A stretch of DNA of 64,000 nt from Myceligenerans crystallogenes (GCF_039529775.1 NZ_BAAANL010000006.1:124001-188000), one strand, 5' to 3'; counted from the stretch's first letter, positions 16,979 to 26,067 are shown. Numbers and translations are program-made. Notes: generated by a model not told the origin, from the letters alone.

Positions 16979-18250
16979 GTGAACTCGTACGGCAGCAACG
17001 GCTCCCTCACGGGCGCGGCGCGCGGCGGCGCGCGCCGCGCCCGCCTCGCCCTGACGATCGCCGGCGTCGTCGCGCTGGCCTGCGCCGGCTGCACCTCCCC
17101 GGCGGCGGAGTCGTCCGAGGCGACCGCCACCGCCTCCGCCCCGGGGGCGACCCGCGCGTCGGTCGAGCCCCCGCAGCCGGTGAAGTTCACGATCGCCGCG
17201 GCCGGTGACATCCTCCCGCACGACCCGCTGAACCAGAGCGCGGCGGCGAACGGGGACCTCGACTACACCCCGCTGCTGGCCGGGCTCGACCCCTGGGTCA
17301 AGGGTGCGGACCTGGCCCTGTGCCACATGGAGGCGCCCGTCGTGCCGCCGGGCCAGGAGCCGAGCGGCTACCCGATGTTCGCCGCCCCGCGCAAGCTGGT
17401 CACCGACGTCGCCGAGCAGGGCTGGGACGGCTGCTCGACGGCGTCGAACCACTCGGTGGACCGCGGGTTCGACGGCATCACCGCCACGCTCGACGCCCTC
17501 GACGAGGAGGGCCTGGGGCACGTCGGCACGGCGCGCAAGAAGTCCGAGCGCACGCCGCAGGTCTACACGCTGGCGCGCGAGGGACGCGAGATCGACGTCG
17601 CGCACCTGTCGGCGACGTACGGGCTGAACGGGCTCGTCGTGCCCGAGGGCAAGCCCTGGTCCGTCGATCTGCTCGACGCCGACCGGATCATCAAGGAGGC
17701 CAAGCAGGCCCGCCGCGACGGCGCGGAGCTCGTGGTGGTCAGCATGCACGCCGGGGTCGAGTACACCGAGGACCTCACCGACCAGCAGGAGACCGTCACC
17801 AAGCGGCTGGCCGCCTCCCGGAAGGTCGACCTGATCATCGGGCACCACGCGCACATCCCGCAGCGGATCGCGCGCCTCGACGGCGGGCCGGACGGCAAGG
17901 GCATGTGGGTGGCGTACGGGCTGGGGAACATGATCTCCAACCAGAGCTCCGAGTGCTGCGACGCGCGCACCTCCAACGGCGTGCTGATGACCGCGACGGT
18001 CACGCAGGCCGCGCCGGGCAAGCCGGCCCGGGTCACGGCGGTGAAGTGGACGCCGACGACGGTGGACCGGGCGGCCGGCCACCGCCTCCGCGCCCTGCGG
18101 GACGCCCTGTCCGATCCCGGCAAGGGCACCCTCCCGGAGGCGGAGCTCCGGGCCCGCTACGCGGCGGTGCGCGACGCCGTGGGCGACACCGCGCAGGAGC
18201 GCACGAAGCCCCCGGTCCCCACGGGCAAGCCCCCGGCCTTCTCCCGCTGA
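16979..18250 (+). CDS. CapA-family lipoprotein (metallophosphoesterase-like, poly-gamma-glutamate synthesis type)
   Basis: A 423-residue surface lipoprotein: a basic N-terminus, a hydrophobic stretch and the lipobox CAGC (Cys about 39), then a Ser/Thr/Ala-rich linker. The CapA domain follows: FTIAAAGDILPHDPL, DLALCHMEAPVVPPG, STASNHSVDRGFDGI, VVVSMHAGVEY and LIIGHHAHIPQ, including the Asp/His/Asn residues expected to bind metal. CapA/PgsA proteins take part in poly-gamma-glutamate capsule synthesis, but no capB or capC genes are nearby, so an independent phosphoesterase role is equally possible. The start is GTG and the message is probably leaderless. It is on the same strand as GH16 but seems to have its own promoter. 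Confidence 0.85.
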   Translation: MNSYGSNGSLTGAARGGARRARLALTIAGVVALACAGCTSPAAESSEATATASAPGATRASVEPPQPVKFTIAAAGDILPHDPLNQSAAANGDLDYTPLLAGLDPWVKGADLALCHMEAPVVPPGQEPSGYPMFAAPRKLVTDVAEQGWDGCSTASNHSVDRGFDGITATLDALDEEGLGHVGTARKKSERTPQVYTLAREGREIDVAHLSATYGLNGLVVPEGKPWSVDLLDADRIIKEAKQARRDGAELVVVSMHAGVEYTEDLTDQQETVTKRLAASRKVDLIIGHHAHIPQRIARLDGGPDGKGMWVAYGLGNMISNQSSECCDARTSNGVLMTATVTQAAPGKPARVTAVKWTPTTVDRAAGHRLRALRDALSDPGKGTLPEAELRARYAAVRDAVGDTAQERTKPPVPTGKPPAFSR

Positions 18251-18466
18251 TCCGCCCGCCCGAATTAACCGGCATGAATTGCCTTAACGTCATTTCAAAA
18301 CCCACGGGCGACACGGGTCTTGTGAGGTAGATCGGCGGGCATGAAGCATTGTCGAGAAATGGTGGATCAAATCTTTTCCGGTGTGCGTTTCCGCTAGGGC
18401 ATGGCAAACTCGTTTTAGGGGAGACCGTGCACCTATTACGGGTCCCCTTGAATGTGGGAGGCCCTC

Positions 18467-20902
18467 ATGGAAAGACGCTTTGGCAAGCCCCTGACCCGCA
18501 GAGACGCCCTGATCCTGGGCACGGCAGCCTCCCTGGCGATCGCCGTCGGCACCCCTGACGACGCAGCCGCCGCACCCCTCGGCCACGGCGGCCTCCAGCC
18601 CTCGAGCGACTTCGACGCCCTGCGGGACCGGTGGACGACCCACCTCACCGGGGGCGCCGGAATCGGCCTCGCGTCCGTCGCGATCGCCACGAAGATCGAC
18701 GAGCTCTCCCGGTCCGCCGCCCGCCACTACGACACCGCCGACCACTCCCCCGCCTCGGGCGGCGACATCTGGCCGGACCTGCCGATGCAGGGCCCCGCGC
18801 CGGCCGCGGTCACGACCACCTACCGGCGCATCCTCACCGTCGCCACCGCCTGGTCCACCCCGGGGGCCGCCCAGTACCACGCGCACGACGTCGAACGCGC
18901 GCTGGTCACCTGGTACCGGCACATGACGGACTCCTGGTACAACCCGTCGACCCCGCCGTCGGGCAACTGGTGGTTCTGGGAGATCGGCATCCCGCGCGTG
19001 CTCGGCGACCTCACGCTCCTGCTCGCCCCCGTCCTGCCGCAGGACGACGCCGAACGCGCCGTCGGCGCCCTGCGGCACTTCACGCCCGACCCGAACCGGA
19101 TCGAGGCGAGCGACCGCCCGGCCACGGGCGCGAACCGCGCCGACAAGTGCCTCGCCTGCCTGCTGCGCGGGATCGCCGCGCGCTCCGCCGACGACATCGC
19201 GGCGGCCCGCGACGCGCTGTCCGACTCCGCGGGCGGCGGGGCCAACAGCCTCTTCGCCTACGTCACCTCGGGCGACGGCTTCTACTCGGACGGCTCGTAC
19301 CTCCATCACGAGCGCCTCCCCCAGGCCGGCACCTACGGCAAGTCCGCGCTCGCCGCCCTCGCCCCGTCGGTCATGCTGCTCGACGGCAGCCCGTGGGACC
19401 TGCCCCGCACCACCCTGCGGCCGCTGCTGGACAGCGTGGAGCGGACGTTCGCGCCGTTCCTGTGGAACGGCCGGATGATGGAGACGGTCCGCGGGCGGGC
19501 GGTGGCCCGGCAGCACGAGACCGGTCAGCGCGACGGCTGGGACACGGTCGAGGCCGTCATGCTGCTGGCCGGTCACGTCGACAGGTCGTACCGGGAGACC
19601 TACCTCGGGCTCGCCAAGGGCTGGCTCGAGCGGTCCAGCGGCAACTACCTCGCCTCGGCGACCACCCTGTCGGACCTCAAGCGCGCCGAGGCCCTCCTGG
19701 GCGACCACCACATCGCCCCGGCCCCGGAGCCGCTCGGGCACGTACGCACGCCGTACCAGGAGCGCATGGCCCACCGGGGCGCCGGCTGGGCGTACTCCGT
19801 GGCGACGTCGTCGGCCCGGATCGGCCGCTACGGCTGGGGCAACGGCGAGAACCGCTACGGGTGGCACCAGGGTGACGGCGCGGCGTACCTCTACCTGGAC
19901 GACGACAACGACCAGTTCGCCGACGACTACTGGCCGACCGTCGACCCGTACCGCCTGCCCGGCACGACGGCGTCGATCGCCCGGCGGATCCCGGGCCCGG
20001 ACGCGGGCACGCCCGTCCCCCGGGCGGACAACGTCTGGGGCGGCGGCGTCAGCCTCGCGGGACGCTGGGGCACCGCCGGGATGAACCTGACCAACGAACT
20101 GGGCGACGTGCGGGGCAAGAAGTCGTGGTTCCTGCTGGAGGACGGCGTCGTCGCGATCGGGTCCGGGATCATCGTCACCGGCCCGGGCGCGGAGACCACG
20201 ATCGAGAACCGCGCGTTCCGCCCCGGCCCGGCGCCCGGGTTCGTCGTCGACGGCAGCCCGCTCGGGACCGGCGAGCGGCGCGAGCTGGACGCCCCCGCCT
20301 GGGCGCACCTCGACGGCGTGGCCGGGTACGTGTTCCTCGGCGACTACGCGGCGCGCGCGGTGCTCGGGGACCGCTCGGGCTCGTGGCGGGACATCAACTC
20401 CGGGCCGGACACGGCAGGTTCCACGGACACCCGTACCCGGACCTACGCGACGCTCTCGCTCGTGCACCCGAGCGGCACGGGCGGGGACCGGTACGCGTAC
20501 GTGATCCTGCCCCGCGCCTCGGCGGCGCAGACGCGGGCGCACGCGATGGACAGCCCCGTGCAGGTGCTCCGCAAGGACCCGCTCGCGCACGTGGTGCGCG
20601 TGCAGCGGGAGGACCGCTGGTACCTGTTCGCCCACCTGTGGGAGGCGGTCGACGACGGCCCGGTGCGCGCCGACGGCCCGTGCGCCCTCCTGGTCACGGG
20701 AAGCAGCGACGAGGCCCGCATCGCCGTGTCCGACCCGACGTGCTCGGTCTCGCGGCTGGTGATCCGCTTCGAGGTCCCGCAGCGGTACGACCGGGTGGCC
20801 TGGTCGAGCAGCCGCCTGCAGGTCGGCACCGGCGACCCGATGACGGTCGCCGCCGACCTGGCCGGCTCGCGCGGGGCCTCCTTCACGGCTCGCGTCGTCT
20901 GA
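18467..20902 (+). CDS. Secreted polysaccharide lyase family 8 (hyaluronate/chondroitin/xanthan lyase type)
   Basis: An 811-residue exported lyase. The N-terminus FGKPLTRRDALILGTAASLAIA is a twin-arginine signal, so it is probably folded before export. The alpha/alpha-toroid domain carries the PL8 catalytic triad: N223 in TGANRADK, H281 in SYLHHERLP and Y290 in GTYGK. The nine-residue His-Tyr spacing equals that of the Streptococcus enzyme (399/408), and RGRAVAR supplies the arginine. Aromatic residues NWWFWEIGIPR match the substrate cleft. The C-terminal beta-sandwich domains are complete. GGGAGG lies five bases before the ATG. Substrate (hyaluronan, chondroitin or xanthan) cannot be decided from the sequence. 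The 216-bp region upstream shows no promoter I would call confidently. Confidence 0.92.
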   Translation: MERRFGKPLTRRDALILGTAASLAIAVGTPDDAAAAPLGHGGLQPSSDFDALRDRWTTHLTGGAGIGLASVAIATKIDELSRSAARHYDTADHSPASGGDIWPDLPMQGPAPAAVTTTYRRILTVATAWSTPGAAQYHAHDVERALVTWYRHMTDSWYNPSTPPSGNWWFWEIGIPRVLGDLTLLLAPVLPQDDAERAVGALRHFTPDPNRIEASDRPATGANRADKCLACLLRGIAARSADDIAAARDALSDSAGGGANSLFAYVTSGDGFYSDGSYLHHERLPQAGTYGKSALAALAPSVMLLDGSPWDLPRTTLRPLLDSVERTFAPFLWNGRMMETVRGRAVARQHETGQRDGWDTVEAVMLLAGHVDRSYRETYLGLAKGWLERSSGNYLASATTLSDLKRAEALLGDHHIAPAPEPLGHVRTPYQERMAHRGAGWAYSVATSSARIGRYGWGNGENRYGWHQGDGAAYLYLDDDNDQFADDYWPTVDPYRLPGTTASIARRIPGPDAGTPVPRADNVWGGGVSLAGRWGTAGMNLTNELGDVRGKKSWFLLEDGVVAIGSGIIVTGPGAETTIENRAFRPGPAPGFVVDGSPLGTGERRELDAPAWAHLDGVAGYVFLGDYAARAVLGDRSGSWRDINSGPDTAGSTDTRTRTYATLSLVHPSGTGGDRYAYVILPRASAAQTRAHAMDSPVQVLRKDPLAHVVRVQREDRWYLFAHLWEAVDDGPVRADGPCALLVTGSSDEARIAVSDPTCSVSRLVIRFEVPQRYDRVAWSSSRLQVGTGDPMTVAADLAGSRGASFTARVV

Positions 20903-20920
20903 GCCGCGCACCCGCAAGCT

Positions 20921-20960
20921 GCCGGGGTAGTGGCACGGGCAGGCGTGCCGCTGCCCCGGC
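20921..20960. terminator. Bidirectional terminator hairpin
   Basis: A 16-bp inverted repeat with two mismatches (20921-20936 against 20945-20960), left arm GCCGGGGTAGTGGCAC, eight-base loop, between the convergent stops at 20902 and 20976. Confidence 0.8.
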
Positions 20961-20975
20961 CGGCCGCGGCCCGGG

Positions 20976-22697
20976 TCACTGGTAGCCGCGGATGTCCTTG
21001 AAGGCGGAGGCGATCGAGTTCCGCGCGGCGTCGAAGGTGCGGCCGCCGGTCAGCTCGGCCAGGCGCGTGACGTCGGCGACCGCCTGCCGGTCGTCGCCCA
21101 GCATCACGACGAACACCGGGACGCCGAGGTCCGCCCAGCCCTCCTGCTCGAAGGCGGCCTCGAAGGCGGCCAGGCTCCTGAGCGACGCGCCGGCGTTGTT
21201 CTCGCCGTCGGTCATCAGGACGATCGAGGTGTAGTAGCCCTCGGCCGTCGTGGTGTCGGACGCGATGTCCCGGTAGGCCACCGCGAGCGCCTCGTAGATG
21301 GCGGTCGCGTCGCCCTCGGCGCTCATCCTGGTCCGGACGTAGTCCCGGATCGGGTCGAGCTCGGCCGGGCTCGACTCGGGGTCCTCCAGCGGGAACGTGT
21401 CGATCGTCCCGGGCTTGCGCGCGTACGGCATGATCGAGATCCGCTCGCCCTCGCGGAAGCGCGCGAACTGGCCGGTGACCGAGGTGTCGTTGCCGGTCAG
21501 GTCGCCGAAGGCCTGCTGCAGCTGGTTGATCCGGGTGCCCGCCATGGAGCGCGAGTCGTCCAGCACGTAGATGGTGTTCGCGGGATCGCGGTAGTCCTTG
21601 AGGTAGTTGTCGATGAGGCGGTCGGCGGTGTTGAGGTCCTCGGGGAGGGCGACCGGGTTCGGGTCGGCCTTCGGGATCGCGGCGTCCGGCAGGGCGTCGC
21701 TGGCGGACTGCGGGCGCCGGTAGGACACGCGGGTGAGCAGTTCCTGCGTCGCGGTCTCGTCGAGCCAGGAGTCGATGCCCGCGAAGGTGTCGCCGTGGGC
21801 CGCGTCGATCTGGGTGAGCGGGTAGTCGGCGTAGACGACCTCGTCCGGGTAGACGATCACCAGGTTCTCCGTGAGGTCGCCCGACTGGTTCAGCGCCACG
21901 AGCTCCGACTCGTAGTTGATGAGGGCGTCCGCCTCGTCCTGGCTCGCGGTGAACTCGCGGGACAGCCAGCCGGAGCTGCCCGCGGTGCGGACCAGGCCCG
22001 AGAAGAAGCCGGTCAGCGCGGCGTCGTCGATCTCCTCCACGGTGATGGGCGCGGCACTGTCGTGGAACGCCGAGGCGACGCTGACCAGCGCCGAGAAGCC
22101 CGAGTTGGAGGCGGCGGGGTTCGTCATGAAGAACGACAGCTCGCCGGCCTCGGCGGCGTCGGCGATCTGCGTCCACGGGACCGTGCTGCCCTCCTCCCAG
22201 CCGAGGCGCTGGGCGGCCGCGGGCTTGACGCCGAGGACGACGGGAGAACGGCCGGTCTCGCCCGTGGACGCGGCCCAGGGACGGCTGGCGGAGGGGTTCT
22301 CGGCCTTGCGCTCCTCGAACAGGAGGTTCATGTAGCGGTCGGAGGAGAACCAGGCGAGGTCGCAGTCGACCTGCTTCCCGGCGCCGTCGTCGCACTTCGG
22401 GGAGCCGCCCACGACGGACTCCGCGCCCTGCAGGGTGCCGGCGTACGTCGGCACGAGGGTCACGCCGGTCGACCGCCGCAGGCTCTCGGCGACCTCGGGG
22501 TTCTCGACGACCGACCGGAGCTCCGAGCCGGCGAGCACCGTGAGCGTGACGGGTTCCTCGGGGTTCCGGGCGTTCGTCACCCCGACCCACACGAGGAAGC
22601 CGGCGACGCCCGCCAGCACGATCCCGGCGAACCACAACGCCCCCCTCTTACCTGCGGTCTTCTGCCGCGTGGCCGTGTTGCCCGTGGCGTTGTCCAT
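20976..22697 (-). CDS. Membrane-anchored substrate-binding and von Willebrand factor A domain protein
   Basis: A 573-residue protein with one N-terminal membrane helix (LWFAGIVLAGVAGFLVWVGV, about 20-40) and the rest outside. The first part (about 50-340) resembles a type II periplasmic binding protein (VTLTVLAGSELRSVV, LSFFMTNPAASNSGFSAL). The second is a VWA domain with a complete MIDAS metal site: D380, S382 and S384 in DDSRSM, and the Asp in LMTDGEN. Such fusions are widespread in actinobacteria; the ligand is unknown. AGGGAGG precedes the ATG. It is divergent from an RNA ligase gene, and the shared upstream region holds a PHO-box-like direct repeat, so phosphate control is a possibility. 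Confidence 0.88.
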   Translation of the reverse strand: MDNATGNTATRQKTAGKRGALWFAGIVLAGVAGFLVWVGVTNARNPEEPVTLTVLAGSELRSVVENPEVAESLRRSTGVTLVPTYAGTLQGAESVVGGSPKCDDGAGKQVDCDLAWFSSDRYMNLLFEERKAENPSASRPWAASTGETGRSPVVLGVKPAAAQRLGWEEGSTVPWTQIADAAEAGELSFFMTNPAASNSGFSALVSVASAFHDSAAPITVEEIDDAALTGFFSGLVRTAGSSGWLSREFTASQDEADALINYESELVALNQSGDLTENLVIVYPDEVVYADYPLTQIDAAHGDTFAGIDSWLDETATQELLTRVSYRRPQSASDALPDAAIPKADPNPVALPEDLNTADRLIDNYLKDYRDPANTIYVLDDSRSMAGTRINQLQQAFGDLTGNDTSVTGQFARFREGERISIMPYARKPGTIDTFPLEDPESSPAELDPIRDYVRTRMSAEGDATAIYEALAVAYRDIASDTTTAEGYYTSIVLMTDGENNAGASLRSLAAFEAAFEQEGWADLGVPVFVVMLGDDRQAVADVTRLAELTGGRTFDAARNSIASAFKDIRGYQ

Positions 22698-22825
22698 TGC
22701 GCTGGGACCTCCCTGTGGGACCTGGCGCGCGTCCGGCCTGTCGTGCCCGGACGCACACCCTGACCTGCGCGATGATCCCAGACGGATATGCCAGGCGATG
22801 CCCGACATGCCTGCGTCTGAGAATG

Positions 22826-22847
22826 GTTCACCTGAAGTTCACCGTGC
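22826..22847 (+). promoter_or_regulatory. PHO-box-like direct repeat
   Basis: Two adjoining 11-base units, GTTCACCTGAA and GTTCACCGTGC, share GTTCACC in phase. This matches the direct-repeat unit bound by PhoP in Streptomyces. It lies 129 bp upstream of the substrate-binding/VWA gene (minus strand) and 95 bp upstream of the RNA ligase gene (plus strand). A TATACA -10-like hexamer for the latter is at 22891-22896. Confidence 0.6.
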
Positions 22848-22941
22848 GGCGCGAGCTTTCCAATACCGGCGAAAGCCTACTGACGCAACATATACAAGAA
22901 GGCGGTTGCTCCGGTCTCGGCAGGGCTCTCATCATGCCGCC

Positions 22942-24063
22942 ATGCTGACACCGCAGACCCCAGCCCCCGAGATCCTCCCGCCCGGTTCCGCCGCCCCCGG
23001 GGCCGTGCCGCCGGGCCCCACCGGGGGCCGCGCCCTCGCGACCGTCGAGACCGTCGCGGGGATCACGCCGGTCCCCGGCGCGGACGCGATCGAACGCGCC
23101 CGGGTGCGCGGCTGGGACGTCGTCGTACGGGCGGGCGAGCTCGCCGCCGGCGACCTGTGCCTGTACCTCGAGGCCGACTCGTTCCTCGACGTCGCCGACC
23201 CCCGGTTCGAGTTCCTGGCCGCCCGCGGCCTGCGGACGCGGGGCGACGGCGTCCGCGGGCACGTCCTGACGACCGGACGGCTGCACGGCCGGTACTCGCA
23301 GGGTCTCGCGCTGCCCGTCGGCCTGTTCCCGGAGGCCGAGGGCCTCGCGCCCGGAACCGACGTCACGCGGCGGCTCGGCGTCGTGGCGTGGGAGCCGCCC
23401 CTGCCCGCCGCGCTCGCGGGTGAGGTGCTCGGGCCGCGCCCGCCGTGGATCCCGGTGACAGGTGTCGCCCGCCTGCAGAACGTCCCGGAGATCCTCGGGG
23501 CGCGCGACCTCGGGTGGATCGCCACGGAGAAGATCGACGGCGCCTCGTCGACCTTCTACGTGGACGGCGTCCAGGACACGGCCGGGGTCTGCGGGCGGAA
23601 CGGGGACCTCGTGGAGAGCGAGGAGAACATCCTGTGGCAGATGGCGCGCGGGCACTGGCTGCTCGAGCGGATCGCGCAGGAGTGGCCCGGCCGCCGCGTC
23701 GCGCTCCACGGCGAGGTGTTCGGCGAGGGGATCCGGGCGAACCCGCTGCGCGTGCTGGGCCGGCACCTGGCCCTGTTCGGCGTGCACGTCGACGGCGCCG
23801 ACCTGCCGCGCGCGCGGTGGCCGCGCTGGGTGCTGGAGCTGTCCGTACCGGTGCGTGACGACCTGACGTTCCCGGAGTCGGTCGAGCAGTCGCTCGCCGA
23901 GGCCGACCACCTGGGCTCCGCGATCGGCATCTGCCGTCCCGCGGAGGGCGTCGTCTGGCGCGCCGCCGACGCCGCCGCCCGGGTCCGGCTCCCCGGCGGC
24001 GCGGAGCGCCGGGCCGCGTTCACGGTGGTGTCCAACGGGTACCTGCTCCGGCACGACCGCTGA
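22942..24063 (+). CDS. RNA ligase, DraRnl / TIGR02306 (Rnl5) type
   Basis: A 373-residue ATP-dependent RNA ligase that would seal RNA ends through a lysyl-AMP intermediate. The nucleotidyltransferase motif I is TEKIDGASS with K197 as the adenylated lysine; CGRNGDLVES (motif Ia/III region), VALHGEVFGEGI (motif IIIa/IV) and EGVVWRA (motif IV/V) follow. An N-terminal domain of about 150 residues resembling the Deinococcus DraRnl OB-fold precedes it. About 30 Pro/Ala-rich residues at the very start are extra, so a later start is possible. No strong SD is present. The gene is alone on its strand and converges on an exopolyphosphatase-family gene. Its biological RNA substrate is unknown in this family. 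Confidence 0.88.
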   Translation: MLTPQTPAPEILPPGSAAPGAVPPGPTGGRALATVETVAGITPVPGADAIERARVRGWDVVVRAGELAAGDLCLYLEADSFLDVADPRFEFLAARGLRTRGDGVRGHVLTTGRLHGRYSQGLALPVGLFPEAEGLAPGTDVTRRLGVVAWEPPLPAALAGEVLGPRPPWIPVTGVARLQNVPEILGARDLGWIATEKIDGASSTFYVDGVQDTAGVCGRNGDLVESEENILWQMARGHWLLERIAQEWPGRRVALHGEVFGEGIRANPLRVLGRHLALFGVHVDGADLPRARWPRWVLELSVPVRDDLTFPESVEQSLAEADHLGSAIGICRPAEGVVWRAADAAARVRLPGGAERRAAFTVVSNGYLLRHDR

Positions 24064-24077
24064 CGGCGGCCGGCGCC

Positions 24078-25022
24078 CTACGCGTCCGTCGTGCGGTCGC
24101 GGTGCGGGAGCGTGTCGAGCCGTTCCAGGATGACGCCCTCGCGCAGGGCCCACGGGCAGATCTCGAGTTCCGCCAGGTCGAAGATGTCCATGCAGGCCTC
24201 GGCCACCAGCGCGCCCGGCACGATCTGGTGGGCGCGGCTCGGGGACACGCCCGGGAGGTCCGCGAGCTGGTCGCGGGTCATGGCGCTCAGCTTCGGGATC
24301 CATTCGCGCAGGCCCGCCAGGGGCAGGCCGCGGCGCACCAGCATGCCGTCGGCCGCGGGGGCCGCGCCGCAGATGCGCGCGAGCGAACGGAAGGTCTTCG
24401 AGGTGGCCACCGCGCGGTCGGGGCGCCCCCCGCGCAGCAGGTTGCCGGCGTCCTGGGCGATCTCCCGGCGGATCCGCCGGCGCAGCGCGCGGATCTCGCC
24501 GTCGTCGGGTGACGGCCCGAGCGACCGCGCGAGCCGCGCCGCGCCGAGCGGGAGCGACCAGGCGACGTCGGGCAGCTCGTCCTTGCCCGCGGCGATCTCC
24601 AGCGAGCCGCCGCCGATGTCGAAGACGGCGAGCCTCCCGGCCGACCAGCCGAACCACCGCCGCACGGCCAGGAACGTCAGGCGCGCCTCGTCCTCGCCGT
24701 GCAGCACCTCCAGGCGCGTCCCGGTGCGCTCCGTCACGGTGTCGAGCACCTCGTCCGCGTTGACCGCGTCGCGCACCGCGGACGTCGCGAACGCCAGCAG
24801 GTCCGCGCAGCCCTTGTCCTCCGCGACCTGCATCGCCGCGGCCGTGAACCCGGCCAGCGCGTCGATGCCGGACGGCGTCACCGCGCCGTCGTCGTCGAGG
24901 TGCTCGGCCAGCCGCAGCGGCTGCTTGAACGACGACGCCGGGAGCGGCGCCGCGCCGCCGTGCGCGTCGACCACGAGGAGGTGTCCGGTGTTGGAGCCAA
25001 TGTCGAGCACCGCGAGTCGCAT
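24078..25022 (-). CDS. Ppx/GppA-family phosphatase (exopolyphosphatase-like)
   Basis: A 314-residue protein of the ASKHA superfamily. The phosphate-1 motif MRLAVLDIGSNTGHLLVVD and phosphate-2 motif LAVFDIGGGSLEIAAG are clear, as is the family segment LLAFATSAVRDAVNADEVL. Members hydrolyse polyphosphate or pppGpp; many actinobacterial short forms act mainly on short polyphosphate. The ATG at 25022 was chosen because it gives the canonical beginning. It lacks an SD, but a TACCGT -10-like hexamer ends six bases upstream, so it may be leaderless. A GGCCC pentanucleotide repeat lies just upstream. It faces the RNA ligase with only 14 bases between stops. Confidence 0.9.
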   Translation of the reverse strand: MRLAVLDIGSNTGHLLVVDAHGGAAPLPASSFKQPLRLAEHLDDDGAVTPSGIDALAGFTAAAMQVAEDKGCADLLAFATSAVRDAVNADEVLDTVTERTGTRLEVLHGEDEARLTFLAVRRWFGWSAGRLAVFDIGGGSLEIAAGKDELPDVAWSLPLGAARLARSLGPSPDDGEIRALRRRIRREIAQDAGNLLRGGRPDRAVATSKTFRSLARICGAAPAADGMLVRRGLPLAGLREWIPKLSAMTRDQLADLPGVSPSRAHQIVPGALVAEACMDIFDLAELEICPWALREGVILERLDTLPHRDRTTDA

Positions 25023-25042
25023 GGATGAACGGTACAACCAGC

Positions 25043-25066
25043 GGCCCGGCCCGGCCCGGCCCGGCC
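25043..25066. repeat. GGCCC pentanucleotide tandem repeat
   Basis: Four full GGCCC units plus GGCC, lying between the Ppx/GppA start (25022) and the stop of the small membrane gene (25086). It may be slippage-prone, but it is short and consists only of G and C. Confidence 0.6.
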
Positions 25067-25085
25067 TCGCCCGGCCCCGCGGCCC

Positions 25086-25355
25086 TCAGCTCCCCGGGCC
25101 GCCGGGCTTGCGGAGCAGCACGGTCGCGGCCCCGATGATCCCGCCGAGCAGGGCCACGCCACCGGCGAGCGTGAAGCTGTTGTCACGGGTCTGGAGCCCG
25201 ATCAGCCCCAGCGCCACGCTGCACAGCACGCTCAGCACGAGCAGCGGCCAGAGCACGCCGCTGCCGAACCGGTCGACCAGCACCTTGGCGAACGCGGCGA
25301 GCAGCGCGACGGCCACCCCCACGAACATCTCTGCCGAGATCACGTCGACGTCCAT
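25086..25355 (-). CDS. Small integral membrane protein of unknown function
   Basis: An 89-residue protein that I do not recognise. Three hydrophobic segments are visible: MFVGVAVALLAAFAKVLV, VLWPLLVLSVLCSVALGLIG and FTLAGGVALLGGIIGAATVLL, with short polar loops and a Pro/Gly-rich tail. The ATG at 25355 has GTAGGGA four to five bases upstream. It lies between a P-loop protein and Ppx/GppA on the same strand, 63 bases before the latter, so co-transcription is possible. The regular membrane topology and the SD support a real gene. Confidence 0.7.
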   Translation of the reverse strand: MDVDVISAEMFVGVAVALLAAFAKVLVDRFGSGVLWPLLVLSVLCSVALGLIGLQTRDNSFTLAGGVALLGGIIGAATVLLRKPGGPGS

Positions 25356-25458
25356 TTTTCCCTACCGTCCTCGCGCAGGTCAGAGTCAGCTTCCGTACCG
25401 CGTCACGCAGTATTCCACCCCTGTCCGACATCCACGGGCGGCGGGAATCGTGTCCGCG

Positions 25459-26067
25459 TCAGCGCCGGGCGGCGGGCTCCGCCGCGGTCCCCAGGCGCCG
25501 GCGCAGCAGCTCACGCACCTGGGCCAGCGCCGTCTGACGCCCGACGACCCGCACCTCGTCCCACGGCCAGGCCGCCGGCCCCGCCGCCGGCGCGATCCCG
25601 GACCGGGCCGCCCGCCACCGCCGCACGTGCCGCGCGAAGCCGTGCTCGTTCACCACGCGCCCGCGGTCGGCCTGCCCCGCCAGGGCGTCGGCAACCGGGA
25701 CGTCGAGCACCACGAGCACCGGACGCCACCCGTACGCGCGCGCGAACCGGGCCAGCGCCCGCTGGCCCGCCCCCCGGGTCGTGGCATGGACCAGCAGCGC
25801 GTCGGCCCCGTGCCGGGGGCCGAGCATCACCTGCAGCAGGGTCCACAGCGCGTGCACCGCGTGCACCGCACCGCGGTACGCCCGGTACGGCACGCGGGGC
25901 AGGCGGCGCGCGAACCACCGGCGCAGCAGATCGGAGTCGAGCACACGAGGCGCCGCGCCGGCCGGGTCCAGCTCCGGGCCGTCGGCGAGCCGGGCCAGCA
26001 ACGTGGACTTGCCCGCACCGGGCAGCCCTGCGACCACGACCAGGCGATTCTCGGGCGTGACGTTCAT
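25459..26067 (-). CDS. P-loop AAA/zeta-toxin-like ATP-binding protein
   Basis: A 202-residue P-loop NTPase with a Walker A motif VVVAGLPGAGKSTLLARL (residues about 10-27). It continues with RVLDSDLLRRWF, the position where small-molecule kinases of the zeta-toxin/chloramphenicol-phosphotransferase fold carry substrate-binding Asp and Arg. PVLVVLDVPVADALAGQADRGR resembles the lid region with arginines. It is therefore most likely a small kinase acting on a metabolite or nucleotide rather than a motor. The start MNVTPENRL at 26067 has GGAGCCGGAGG about four bases upstream. The substrate is unknown, and no antitoxin-like gene is adjacent. Confidence 0.75.
   Translation of the reverse strand: MNVTPENRLVVVAGLPGAGKSTLLARLADGPELDPAGAAPRVLDSDLLRRWFARRLPRVPYRAYRGAVHAVHALWTLLQVMLGPRHGADALLVHATTRGAGQRALARFARAYGWRPVLVVLDVPVADALAGQADRGRVVNEHGFARHVRRWRAARSGIAPAAGPAAWPWDEVRVVGRQTALAQVRELLRRRLGTAAEPAARR

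Noticed and set aside
25043..25066. Phase-variable control of Ppx/GppA by the GGCCC repeat
   Set aside because: The repeat is short and outside the reading frame; G/C-only repeats of this length are common in such genomes.
25459..26067. Toxin-antitoxin role for the zeta-toxin-like P-loop protein
   Set aside because: No small antitoxin-like gene overlaps or adjoins it, and the lid/substrate motifs are too general.
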